From JAPLSN01 sp964482955 (GTDB lineage Bacteria; Spirochaetota; Spirochaetia; Treponematales; UBA12059), in NCBI GenBank assembly GCA_964482955.1, contig CAYZZW010000001.1, forward strand, positions 1-64,000: a stretch of DNA of 64,000 nucleotides. The letters run 5' to 3'. Positions 1 to 7,295 of this stretch are shown one piece after another. Both the position numbers and the translations under genes were made by a program. The notes under the pieces are model-generated. The model did no database searches. It was not told the origin of the DNA and saw nothing but the letters and a program-made list of their open reading frames with translations. Each line of letters starts with the position of its first letter. The stretch's first letter is position 1.

Positions 1-502
<502 letters not shown>

Positions 503-526
503 GCTATCTATTCTCCTTCGAGGCCC

Positions 527-670
527 AGGAGCCTATCGGGCTTGTGGATTTTTGACGCCTTTGGCGTCGAAAATCCCGATTCAGCAGGCTCCTTTCGGAG
601 TTTGCTGGGTTGAAAAATCGCGATCCCGCGATTTTTCCCGTTTTGTAAGGCCAAGTCCGACAAACTCCTA
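527..670. repeat. Structured intergenic repeat, copy 1
   Basis: A 144-bp element between oppC and oppD. On the plus strand it has a left arm (AGGAGCCTATCGGGCTTG), an inner hairpin built on GGATTTTTGACGCC, a centre segment GCAGGCTCC-TTTC-GGAGTTTGC, a second hairpin (GAAAAATCGCG with its complement, loop ATCC) and a right arm CAAGTCCGACAAACTCCT. Left arm and centre-left pair over 8 bp, as do centre-right and right arm, and the outer TCGGGCTTG pairs with CAAGTCCGA. Bases 668-670 are the in-frame TAG stop of oppC. Related copies lie at 7088, 12042 and 27023. Confidence 0.85.
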
Positions 671-1984
671 GGTGCGGTTCTTGCTCTGCGGATCGAGAGC
701 GTCGCGCAGACCGTCGCCGAGGAAGTTCATGCTGAACAGGAACAGCGTCATGGTGAGGCCGGGCCCGAGCAGCTGCCAGGGGAACGGCTCGATGCCGCGG
801 ATGCCGAAGCTCACGAGCGTGCCCCACGAGGCATTGGGCGCCGAGACGCCGAGGCCGAGGAACGAGAGGAAGCTCTCGCTCATGATGAAGCTGGGCATCA
901 TCAGCGTCGAGTAGACGATGATCACGCCGAGCGTGTTCGGGAGGAGGTGCCTGAAGATGATGCGCGGGGTGCTGGCGCCCATCGAGCGCGCGGCCTCCAC
1001 GTACTCGGAGTTCTTGAGGCTGATCACCTGGCCGCGGACGACGCGCGCCATGGTCAGCCACGACACGAGCGCGATTGCCACGAACAGCATGACGAACGAG
1101 CCGCGCGCCACCTCTCCGACGATCGCCATGATGATGATGACGATGAGCATGTAGGGAAGTCCGTACATGATGTCGACGATACGCATGATGATGTTGTCGA
1201 CCCAGCCGCCGAGGTAGCCGGCCGTGGCGCCCACGACGACTCCGATGAAGGCCGCGGTGAGCGCGCCGATGATGCCGATCATGATCGAGATGCGCCCGCC
1301 GAAAATGATGCGCGACACCATATCGCGACCGAGGTCGTCGGTGCCGAGCAGGTAGCGGCGCTTGTGGATCGGATCGCTGTCCACGGTGGCCTTGAGCGTT
1401 TCGAGCTCGGCCTGCTTCTGTTCGAGCTCGTTCTTCACCGGGTCGCCGAGGCCGCTCATGTAGTCGCCGTAACCGTCCGTCGTCGCGTCGCCTTCAGCGA
1501 CGGCGCCCTCTTCGGTAACGGCGCCTTCTTCCACCGCGGCCTCCGCCCCGGTTTCGGCCGCGGCGTCGGAGCTTTCCATTTCGACCGACTCGTCCTCCAT
1601 GGGGACGTCGGCCGTACCGAAGTCGAAACCGGTCGACGAGTCGTAACTGAAGCTGTCCGCGGCTTCGCCGTGCTCGGCCAGGGTTTCCTCGAGCAGCTTG
1701 ATGCGCGCTTCGACCTTGGCCATGACGAGCTTGCCCGCGGGGCTGAACGACGGCGGCAGGTTCACGTGGGCGGACACCTGCTCGTCGAAGGGATAGAGCA
1801 GCTTGAGCGACACGAGCGCCGGCGCGATGATCGACAGGAAGATGAAGATGCCGACGACCCAGAGGCCGATGAGGGCCATCCTGTTTTTCTTGAGCCGTTT
1901 CCAGGCGTCGGCCCACAGCGAAACGGGCTTGACGGCCTGGTTGAACTCGTTGAGGTTCTCTTTCTTGAGCGTGGTTTCGGACAT
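668..1984 (-). CDS. oppC: Oligopeptide ABC transporter permease OppC with acidic insert
   Basis: Inner-membrane permease of the peptide importer, 438 residues against the usual 280-320. TM1 is at about 38-60. The family motif LLGTDDLGRD appears only at about 212-221, followed by the normal permease core with an EAA-type loop (EAARSMGASTPRIIFRHLLP) near residue 330. Between them sits an insert of about 110-120 residues, roughly 85-205: a charged helix, a Glu/Asp/Ala/Gly-rich stretch (about 110-170), and a second predicted coiled coil (ELEQKQAELETL). It should face the periplasm. The start ATG follows GGAGAG, which overlaps the oppB stop (TAGGAG), so translation is probably coupled. Its own TAG stop is the first triplet of a structured repeat. 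Confidence 0.94.
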   Translation of the reverse strand: MSETTLKKENLNEFNQAVKPVSLWADAWKRLKKNRMALIGLWVVGIFIFLSIIAPALVSLKLLYPFDEQVSAHVNLPPSFSPAGKLVMAKVEARIKLLEETLAEHGEAADSFSYDSSTGFDFGTADVPMEDESVEMESSDAAAETGAEAAVEEGAVTEEGAVAEGDATTDGYGDYMSGLGDPVKNELEQKQAELETLKATVDSDPIHKRRYLLGTDDLGRDMVSRIIFGGRISIMIGIIGALTAAFIGVVVGATAGYLGGWVDNIIMRIVDIMYGLPYMLIVIIIMAIVGEVARGSFVMLFVAIALVSWLTMARVVRGQVISLKNSEYVEAARSMGASTPRIIFRHLLPNTLGVIIVYSTLMMPSFIMSESFLSFLGLGVSAPNASWGTLVSFGIRGIEPFPWQLLGPGLTMTLFLFSMNFLGDGLRDALDPQSKNRT

Positions 1985-1993
1985 GCCGCTCTC

Positions 1994-2920
1994 CTACTTG
2001 TACGAGATCCGCGGATCGAGGAAGCCGTAGACGATGTCGACGATCAGGTTCATGAGGAGGAGGACGATCGAGTAGACGACGACCTCTCCCATGATGAGCG
2101 TGTAGTCGCGGTTGATCGCGGCGTTGACGAACGGCCGGCCGATGCCGGGAACGAGGAAGATCGTCTCGACGACGACCGATCCCGTGATGATGCCGGAGAA
2201 CGCCGGCCCGAGGTACGTCACGACCGGCAGCAGCGCGCCCTTGAGGACGTGCTTCCAGACGACGACCGATTCCTTGAGACCCTTCGCGCGCGCGGTGCGC
2301 ACGTAGTCCGAGCGCAGGACCTCGAGGATGCTGGCGCGCGAAAGGCGCGCGATGTACGCGAAATACGGGAAGGACAGCGTGAGCGCCGGCATGATGATGG
2401 CCTTCCATCCGACGGACGAGAACCACTGCCCCACCGGCAGGATCTTCAGCTTCATGGCGAACACGAGCTGGAGGATCGGCCCTATGACGAAGAGCGGCAC
2501 CGAGATGCCTATCACGGCCACCGAGACCGCCGCGTAGTCGGGCCACTTGTTCTGTTTGAGGGCGGAAACGATGCCGACCAGCGTCCCGAGCGTGAGGGCG
2601 ACGGCGAGCGAGGTGAGGCCGAGCGAGGTCGATACGGGCAGGCCGGCGTCGATCAGCTGGTTGACCGTGTAGTCCTTGCTGCGGAAGGACGGGCCGAAGT
2701 CCCACCGGAGCACGTTCCCGAGGTAGGTGACGTACTGCTGGATGATCGGCTTGTCCATGTTGTACTTCTTCATCATGTTCTGCCTGATGACTTCCGGCAG
2801 GTTCTTTTCCCGGGCGAAGGGATCGCCGGGCGCGAGCCTGATGAGGAAGAAGCTCAGGGTCACCACGACGAAGAGCGTGGGAATCAGGCTGAGGATCCGC
2901 CGTATTATGAATTTGGCCAT
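1994..2920 (-). CDS. oppB: Oligopeptide ABC transporter permease OppB
   Basis: Integral membrane permease pairing with OppC. The chosen start gives MAKFIIRRILSLIPTLFVVV, the usual OppB opening, with AAGGAG nine bases upstream; an in-frame start 33 bases further up has no such site. About 308 residues, the normal family length. TM1 is followed by the RLAPGDPF motif, and the EAA loop (RTARAKGLKESVVVWKHVL) is near residue 215. It is separated from oppA by a strong hairpin terminator, so oppBCD is probably expressed at a lower level than the binding protein, by read-through or from its own weak promoter. The gene overlaps no other and is followed after 9 bases by oppC. Confidence 0.95.
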   Translation of the reverse strand: MAKFIIRRILSLIPTLFVVVTLSFFLIRLAPGDPFAREKNLPEVIRQNMMKKYNMDKPIIQQYVTYLGNVLRWDFGPSFRSKDYTVNQLIDAGLPVSTSLGLTSLAVALTLGTLVGIVSALKQNKWPDYAAVSVAVIGISVPLFVIGPILQLVFAMKLKILPVGQWFSSVGWKAIIMPALTLSFPYFAYIARLSRASILEVLRSDYVRTARAKGLKESVVVWKHVLKGALLPVVTYLGPAFSGIITGSVVVETIFLVPGIGRPFVNAAINRDYTLIMGEVVVYSIVLLLMNLIVDIVYGFLDPRISYK

Positions 2921-3002
2921 GCGGAACGGCTCCTTGTGTCGGCCTGGACGCAATCCGATCCGCGAGTGGTGCGGACGGGTAGCTCATCCATGCCCGTGGG
3001 AT

Positions 3003-3033
3003 AAAAAAGGCCGCGGGAAGAATTCCCGCGGCC
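3003..3033 (-). terminator. Rho-independent terminator after oppA
   Basis: On the minus strand an 11-bp perfect stem (GGCCGCGGGAA / TTCCCGCGGCC, loop TTC) is followed by six T. It lies 42 bases past the oppA stop and before oppB. In transporter operons such sites usually make the binding protein mRNA more abundant than the permease mRNA. Confidence 0.88.
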
Positions 3034-3074
3034 TCATTATAACCGCAAAACGGCTATATTCCTAGCGGAATTTT

Positions 3075-4628
3075 TTACTTCTTCTTGGGGCCGATGTACT
3101 TCCAGCCGTGGATATCGAGCGGGTTCGGATACCAGCCGTCCCACTTGCTGAGATCGATCATGTTCTGGGTCACGTAGAAGTAGATGGGGATGAGGCCCAT
3201 GTCCTGGTCGATGAAGATCTTCTCCGCGTCGGAGAGGGTCTTGAGGCGCTCGGCGCCTTTCTGCGTGCGGGCCTTGGCGATCAGTTCGTCGTACTTCTTG
3301 TTCGAGTAGAGACCGGAGTTCTGGGAATTGCCGGTGGTCCACATGTCGGAGAAGGACGACGGGTCGAGATAGTCCGCGATCCAGCCGGCGCGGGCGATGT
3401 CGAAGTCGTGGCTCTTGTTCTTGGTGTCGAGGTAGGTCGACCACTCCTGGTTGACGAGATCGACTTCGATGCCGAGGTTGGTCTTCCACTGGGCCTGGAT
3501 GAACTCAGCGATGCGCTGGTGGTTCGAGGACGTGTTGTAGAGGACCGTGAGCTTCGGGAAGCCCTTGCCGCCGGGGAAGCCGGCCTTGGCGAGGAGCTTC
3601 TTGGCCTCTTCCGGATTGTACGGGGCGCCCTTCGGGACCTGGTAGCCGGCGCTCGGGGGAACGAAGGTGTTCGCGGGGATCTGGCCGCCCTTGGTCACGG
3701 TGTTGACGAGGGTCTGGCGGTCGAACGCCATGGCCAGGGCCTTGCGGACGTCGACGTTGTCGAGCGGCTTGCGGGTCACGTTGATGTTGAAGTAGTAGGA
3801 ACCGTAGTACGGGGAGACGATGAAGTCCTTGCGGAGCTTGATCTCGTCCATGAGTTCGTTCGGGACGGCGTTGATCCAGTCGGCCGCGCCGGACTTGTAC
3901 AGGTTGTAGCCGGCCATGAGGTCGTCGTTGGCGATGAAGGTGATCTTCTTGAGCCGGACGGTCTTGGCGCCGTAGAACTTGGGATTGGCGACGACGACGA
4001 GCTTTTCCTGGGGCTTCCACTCGGAGAGGACGAACGGGCCGTTGCAGACGAAGTTGCCCGGCTTGACCCAGTCGTTGCCGTACTTCTCGATGACGTGCAT
4101 CGGGACGATGGCGAACGCGTAGTGGGCGGCCATTTCAGGGAAGTGCGGGGTCGGGCCGATGAGGGTGACTTCGAATTCGGTGGCGCTCTTCGCGCGGATC
4201 TTCACCGCTTCGGGGCCGGCCTTGCCGGTGTTGTAGGCTTCGGCGCCCTTGACGACGCTGGAAACCAGGTCGGCGTACTGGAAGGCGTTCTTCGGATCCA
4301 GCTTGCGGAGCCACGACTTAACGACGGTGTCGGCCGTGATGGGGGTGCCGTCGGACCAGACCGCGCCCTTGCGGAGCGTGAAGGTCACGACGTCCATGGT
4401 CTTGTTGAAGGTCCACTTCTCCGCGATGCCGGGGGCGGCGCGGTTGGATTTGGGATCGTTGGTGGTGAGGCCCTCGAAGAGCGCCAGGTAGATGTGGTGC
4501 TCGGGAACGCCTTCGACGTAGTGCGGATCGATCGACGCGGGTTCCGCGCCGTTGACCACGGTGAATTCCTGGGCGCCGACGAAACCGACGACGGACAGGG
4601 CCAAGAGCAGGAATAACGCCTTCTTCAT
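3075..4628 (-). CDS. oppA: Oligopeptide-binding protein OppA (SBP_bac_5 family)
   Basis: Periplasmic solute receptor for the OppBCD importer, 517 residues, normal for family 5 binding proteins. A signal peptide (MKKALFLLLALSVVGFVGAQ) has no lipobox Cys, so the mature protein should be soluble in a periplasm, which argues for a diderm. The N-terminus EPASIDPHYVEGVPEHHIY and the RKPLDNVDVRKALAMAFDR segment are family hallmarks. AAGGAGG precedes the ATG at good spacing. A hairpin terminator follows. A promoter of TTGCTA-N17-CACAAT type lies upstream. Ligand preference cannot be read from sequence; a general di- to oligopeptide receptor is the default. Confidence 0.95.
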   Translation of the reverse strand: MKKALFLLLALSVVGFVGAQEFTVVNGAEPASIDPHYVEGVPEHHIYLALFEGLTTNDPKSNRAAPGIAEKWTFNKTMDVVTFTLRKGAVWSDGTPITADTVVKSWLRKLDPKNAFQYADLVSSVVKGAEAYNTGKAGPEAVKIRAKSATEFEVTLIGPTPHFPEMAAHYAFAIVPMHVIEKYGNDWVKPGNFVCNGPFVLSEWKPQEKLVVVANPKFYGAKTVRLKKITFIANDDLMAGYNLYKSGAADWINAVPNELMDEIKLRKDFIVSPYYGSYYFNINVTRKPLDNVDVRKALAMAFDRQTLVNTVTKGGQIPANTFVPPSAGYQVPKGAPYNPEEAKKLLAKAGFPGGKGFPKLTVLYNTSSNHQRIAEFIQAQWKTNLGIEVDLVNQEWSTYLDTKNKSHDFDIARAGWIADYLDPSSFSDMWTTGNSQNSGLYSNKKYDELIAKARTQKGAERLKTLSDAEKIFIDQDMGLIPIYFYVTQNMIDLSKWDGWYPNPLDIHGWKYIGPKKK

Positions 4629-4666
4629 GAATGCCTCCTTGAAAGGGCGTAAAGCAAATTAGGGAT

Positions 4667-4695
4667 ATTGTGCGGCACGCCATCCAAAATAGCAA
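4667..4695 (-). promoter_or_regulatory. Candidate sigma-70 promoter of oppA
   Basis: On the minus strand TTGCTA, 17 bases, CACAAT, in an unusually A+T-rich patch about 40 bases before the oppA start. The same TTGCTW-N17-CACAAT layout occurs before the HEAT-repeat gene at 8781-8809. Confidence 0.5.
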
Positions 4696-4739
4696 GCTTG
4701 AATTTCCGAATGATCCGTTTTTTCCCGCGACGCCTTGTT

Positions 4740-4780
4740 CGGGGCGCTCGACGTTTCGAATCGAAACACCGAGCGCCCCG
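4740..4780. promoter_or_regulatory. Long palindrome, possible upstream activator site
   Basis: GGGGCGCTCG and CGAGCGCCCC flank an inner GTTTCGA/TCGAAAC inverted repeat, giving about 20 paired bases per arm. It is centred about 200 bases upstream of the sigma-54 promoter, the distance range where enhancer-binding proteins act. It could instead be an oppA-side element; it is not a CIRCE site. Confidence 0.4.
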
Positions 4781-4957
4781 GATGCGGGTAAACCGTTTCA
4801 GCGCGTAACGTCGGGAGCCGGACGCGTATCGCCGCGAAGCGGTTCGGCTCCCGCGTTCGGGCGGTCGCGACGGCGGATTCGGCGGGTTTTCCGCATTTCT
4901 TCTTCGATAAACCATCGTAAAACGCCTGGTTTGAAGCGATGCGCATACGGAACGAAG

Positions 4958-4974
4958 TTGGCACGGTGTTTGCT
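4958..4974 (+). promoter_or_regulatory. Sigma-54 (RpoN) -24/-12 promoter
   Basis: TTGGCACG-GTGT-TTGCT matches the YTGGCACG-N4-TTGCW consensus at every defined position, with exactly ten bases between the GG and GC doublets. The predicted start is near 4985, leaving a leader of about 110 bases before the small heat-shock gene. Confidence 0.85.
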
Positions 4975-5096
4975 CAGATATTGATGAGCGAAAGGAAGGG
5001 GCCACAAGCCCGCCCGAACTCCGCGACCGGTACGGCCGCGCCGAAAATCACGAAAGACGTCGCGGCGAAATGCGCCGGACGTCATGGAGGTTCATC

Positions 5097-5531
5097 ATGT
5101 CGCGCAATCTCGTCACCTGGAACGATCGCCTGCCGAGCGTCCTCGACGACTTCGACAGCATCTTCGGCGGCGTCTTCGCCCCCGTAGGCACCGCCCTCCG
5201 CGGCGGCAAGCCCCTCGTGGACGTGCTCGAGAAGAACGATGCCTATCTCGTCGAAGTGGAGCTTCCCGGCTTGGGCGAGAAGGACGTCGACCTCACGCTG
5301 AACGGCCGCATCCTCGCCATCTCCTCGAAGAAGGAGGTCCGCGAGCCGGCCAAGGACGCCCGCTACCTCGTCCGCGAACGCTCCGTCTCCCAGTGGAAGC
5401 GCAGTTTCGAGCTGCCGGAGAATATCGACGCGGAGCACGTGACGGCCACCTTCCGGAACGGTCTCCTCTCCGTGGAGCTTCCGAAGAAGGCCGAAGCCCG
5501 CGAGCGCTCCATCGAGATCAAGGTGGCCTAA
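5097..5531 (+). CDS. Hsp20-family small heat-shock protein
   Basis: Cytoplasmic ATP-independent chaperone of 144 residues that holds unfolding proteins. The alpha-crystallin domain runs from about residue 40 to the end: KPLVDVLEKNDAYLVEVELPG opens it in the usual way, VTATFRNGLLSVELPKK is its conserved penultimate block, and the tail RSIEIKVA carries an I-x-I motif for oligomer contacts. The start at 5097 (MSRNLVTW) has GGAGG eight bases upstream; an upstream in-frame start lacks this. A perfect sigma-54 promoter and a distant palindrome precede it, so expression probably needs an enhancer-binding activator, a mode reported for some bacterial Hsp20 genes. Confidence 0.95.
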   Translation: MSRNLVTWNDRLPSVLDDFDSIFGGVFAPVGTALRGGKPLVDVLEKNDAYLVEVELPGLGEKDVDLTLNGRILAISSKKEVREPAKDARYLVRERSVSQWKRSFELPENIDAEHVTATFRNGLLSVELPKKAEARERSIEIKVA

Positions 5532-5704
5532 ACGATCCGATCGGCGCGGCTCGGGCCATCCCGAGCGCGCCGTCACGAAAGGCGGCGGCAGCCCCATGCG
5601 GGGCGGCCGCCGCTTCCATCACCGGCCCCGCGCCAGGGGGCGCAGCGAAAAACCCGCAGCGGGAGGCGTCAGCCTCCCGCGAGGATTTGAAACGGAGCAC
5701 CCGA

Positions 5705-5739
5705 CCGTCTCGGGAACGCCGAAGGCGTTCCCGAGACGG
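5705..5739 (+). terminator. Perfect 16-bp hairpin, probable 3' end of the heat-shock transcript
   Basis: CCGTCTCGGGAACGCC, loop GAA, then its exact complement, 173 bases after the stop. There is no T run, so factor-independent termination is uncertain. Confidence 0.4.
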
Positions 5740-5800
5740 GGGCGCCCGTGTCATTCCGAGGTTTCGGGCCATTGCGGCACGCGGTTCACGCACCGGTCGT

Positions 5801-5830
5801 TTGACTCGCGGGGGCATGAAACGGTAGCTT
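5801..5830 (+). promoter_or_regulatory. Candidate promoter giving a leaderless MFS mRNA
   Basis: TTGACT, 18 bases, TAGCTT; the -10 element ends six bases before the ATG at 5837 and no Shine-Dalgarno sequence is present. Confidence 0.45.
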
Positions 5831-5836
5831 CGCCGC

Positions 5837-7075
5837 ATGGCCGAACCAACCGTAACCCCGTCATCCTGGAAGCGCGACTTCGCGGTCTTCCTTTCGAGCC
5901 AGGCGCTGTCGCTCCTCGGCTCGTCCCTCGTCCAATACGCCATCACCTGGCACATCACGCTCACGACCAAGTCGGGACTCATGATGACCCTGGCCATCGT
6001 CTTCGGCTTCGTGCCGGCGTTCGTCCTGTCGCCCTTCGCCGGGGTGTGGGCGGACCGCTACGACCGGAAGCGGCTCATCATGCTCTCCGACGGCTTCATC
6101 GCGCTGGTGACCCTCGCGACGGCGCTCGTCTACGTGGCGGGATACCGGGAACTCTGGGTCCTCTTCGCGGCGTTGGCCGCCAGGTCCGCCGGCTCGGCCA
6201 TCCAGCAACCCGCGGTGGGAGCCATCCTGCCGCAGTTCGTGCCGACGGAAAAGCTCATGCGCGCGAACGGGATCAACCAGACGTTCCAGTCGCTCATCAT
6301 GCTGGGTTCGCCGGTCCTGAGCGGCGCGTTGCTCTCGGTCGCTCCGGTCGAGCGCCTGTTCTTCCTCGACGTCGCGACGGCGGCGGTCGCGATCGGCGTC
6401 CTCGGCTTGTTCCTCAAGGTACGTCCGCACGAGCGCGCGACGCGTCTGGCGGAAACGGGGCACTTCGAGGACATGAAGCTCGGGTTCCGCTACATTCGGG
6501 ATCACCGTTACCTCCTGTCCTTCTTTTCGTACGTCGGGTTCTTCCTCTTCGCGGTCTCGCCGGCGGCGTTCCTGACGCCGCTCCAGGTGACGCGGACCTT
6601 CGGCGCCGAGGTCTGGCGGCTTTCGGCGGTCGAGGTGGCGTTCTCCGCGGGGATGACGCTCGGCGGCTTCGTCATGGCCGCCTGGGGCGGCTTCCGGAAC
6701 CGGATGCGCACGATGCTCGCCTCGGGCTTCGTCATGGCCGCGTGCACGATGGCCCTCGCCCTCATGCCATCCTTCTGGGCGTACCTGGCGGTCATGGCCG
6801 TCTTCGGCGTCGCCCTGCCCGTGTTCAACGCGCCCTCGGCGGTGATCCTCCAGGACCATGTCGAGACGGAATACCTGGGGCGGGTCTTCAGCGTGCTTTC
6901 GATGCTGCACACGTCGCTCATGCCGATCGGCATGCTCGTGTTCGGCCCGCTCGCCGACGTCGTGCGCGTCGAGTGGCTGCTCCTCGGAACGGGGGCGGCG
7001 ATGTTCGCGCAGAACTTCGTCGCGCTCGGGAACCGGCGCCTCGTGGAGGCTGGCGAAGCGCCGGGCGCGGCGTGA
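5837..7075 (+). CDS. MFS transporter, probable drug/macrolide-type exporter
   Basis: A 412-residue inner-membrane secondary transporter with about 12 hydrophobic segments. The loop after TM2 carries the MFS signature GVWADRYDRKRLIML. The N-terminus (DFAVFLSSQALSLLGSSLVQYAITW) and the spacing resemble the MefA/TMR-type efflux branch, so export of a drug or metabolite by proton exchange is likely; the substrate is unknown. No ribosome site precedes the ATG, but a -10-like hexamer sits six bases upstream, suggesting a leaderless transcript. The gene faces a HEAT-repeat gene and is followed within 12 bases by the left arm of structured repeat copy 2. Confidence 0.88.
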   Translation: MAEPTVTPSSWKRDFAVFLSSQALSLLGSSLVQYAITWHITLTTKSGLMMTLAIVFGFVPAFVLSPFAGVWADRYDRKRLIMLSDGFIALVTLATALVYVAGYRELWVLFAALAARSAGSAIQQPAVGAILPQFVPTEKLMRANGINQTFQSLIMLGSPVLSGALLSVAPVERLFFLDVATAAVAIGVLGLFLKVRPHERATRLAETGHFEDMKLGFRYIRDHRYLLSFFSYVGFFLFAVSPAAFLTPLQVTRTFGAEVWRLSAVEVAFSAGMTLGGFVMAAWGGFRNRMRTMLASGFVMAACTMALALMPSFWAYLAVMAVFGVALPVFNAPSAVILQDHVETEYLGRVFSVLSMLHTSLMPIGMLVFGPLADVVRVEWLLLGTGAAMFAQNFVALGNRRLVEAGEAPGAA

Positions 7076-7087
7076 GGCCGCGGGCCC

Positions 7088-7295
7088 AGGAGCCTGTCGG
7101 CCTTGGGAACGCCGACAATTGAATTTGAATTGCACGAAACTTTCCGAATGGCTTTCGGGCGTAGAAGCGGCGCCCCTCGGCGCAAAACCGGCTCATCAGT
7201 CGGGCCATACGGGTAGTATGGCCCTCCCTCTTCACCAATTTTCCGCTCGAGGCTCGCTCGCTTCCCGCCCGAATCCCAAGTCCGACAGACTCCTA
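7088..7295. repeat. Structured intergenic repeat, copy 2 (divergent interior)
   Basis: 208 bp. The terminal arms (AGGAGCCTGTCGGCCTTGGG and CCCAAGTCCGACAGACTCCT) match each other as inverted repeats at 18 of 20 bases and match the other copies, but the interior hairpins are replaced by about 170 unrelated bases that include a small hairpin, GGGCCATA/TATGGCCC (7202-7222). The right-hand TAG is the stop codon of the HEAT-repeat gene. Confidence 0.7.

Larger units (their letters stand above)
4629..5096. other. Divergent regulatory region between oppA and the small heat-shock gene
   Basis: 468 bases without a gene. It holds the oppA promoter (4667-4695, minus), a 41-base near-perfect palindrome (4740-4780), and a sigma-54 promoter (4958-4974, plus) for the heat-shock gene. 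Nothing recognised in the G+C-rich part between 4781 and 4950. Confidence 0.6.
5532..5836. other. Spacer with two strong hairpins after the heat-shock gene
   Basis: 305 bases. Hairpin 1 (5659-5680) has a 9-bp GCGGGAGGC stem with a GTCA loop. Hairpin 2 (5705-5739) has a perfect 16-bp stem (CCGTCTCGGGAACGCC) with a 3-base loop. Neither has a T tract, so they may be terminators of the G+C-rich kind or mRNA 3'-end stabilisers. The MFS promoter occupies the right end. Confidence 0.5.

Noticed and set aside
527..670. Simple Rho-independent terminator at repeat copy 1
   Set aside because: The element lies inside the opp operon, before oppD, and its hairpins are followed by further conserved pairing segments, so plain termination does not explain it.
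947..3004. A 685-codon plus-strand frame over oppB and oppC
   Set aside because: Arg/Asp/Glu-rich antisense shadow of two permease genes with intact family motifs.
4740..4780. CIRCE/HrcA operator for the heat-shock gene
   Set aside because: The palindrome does not match TTAGCACTC-N9-GAGTGCTAA, and the promoter type is sigma-54.
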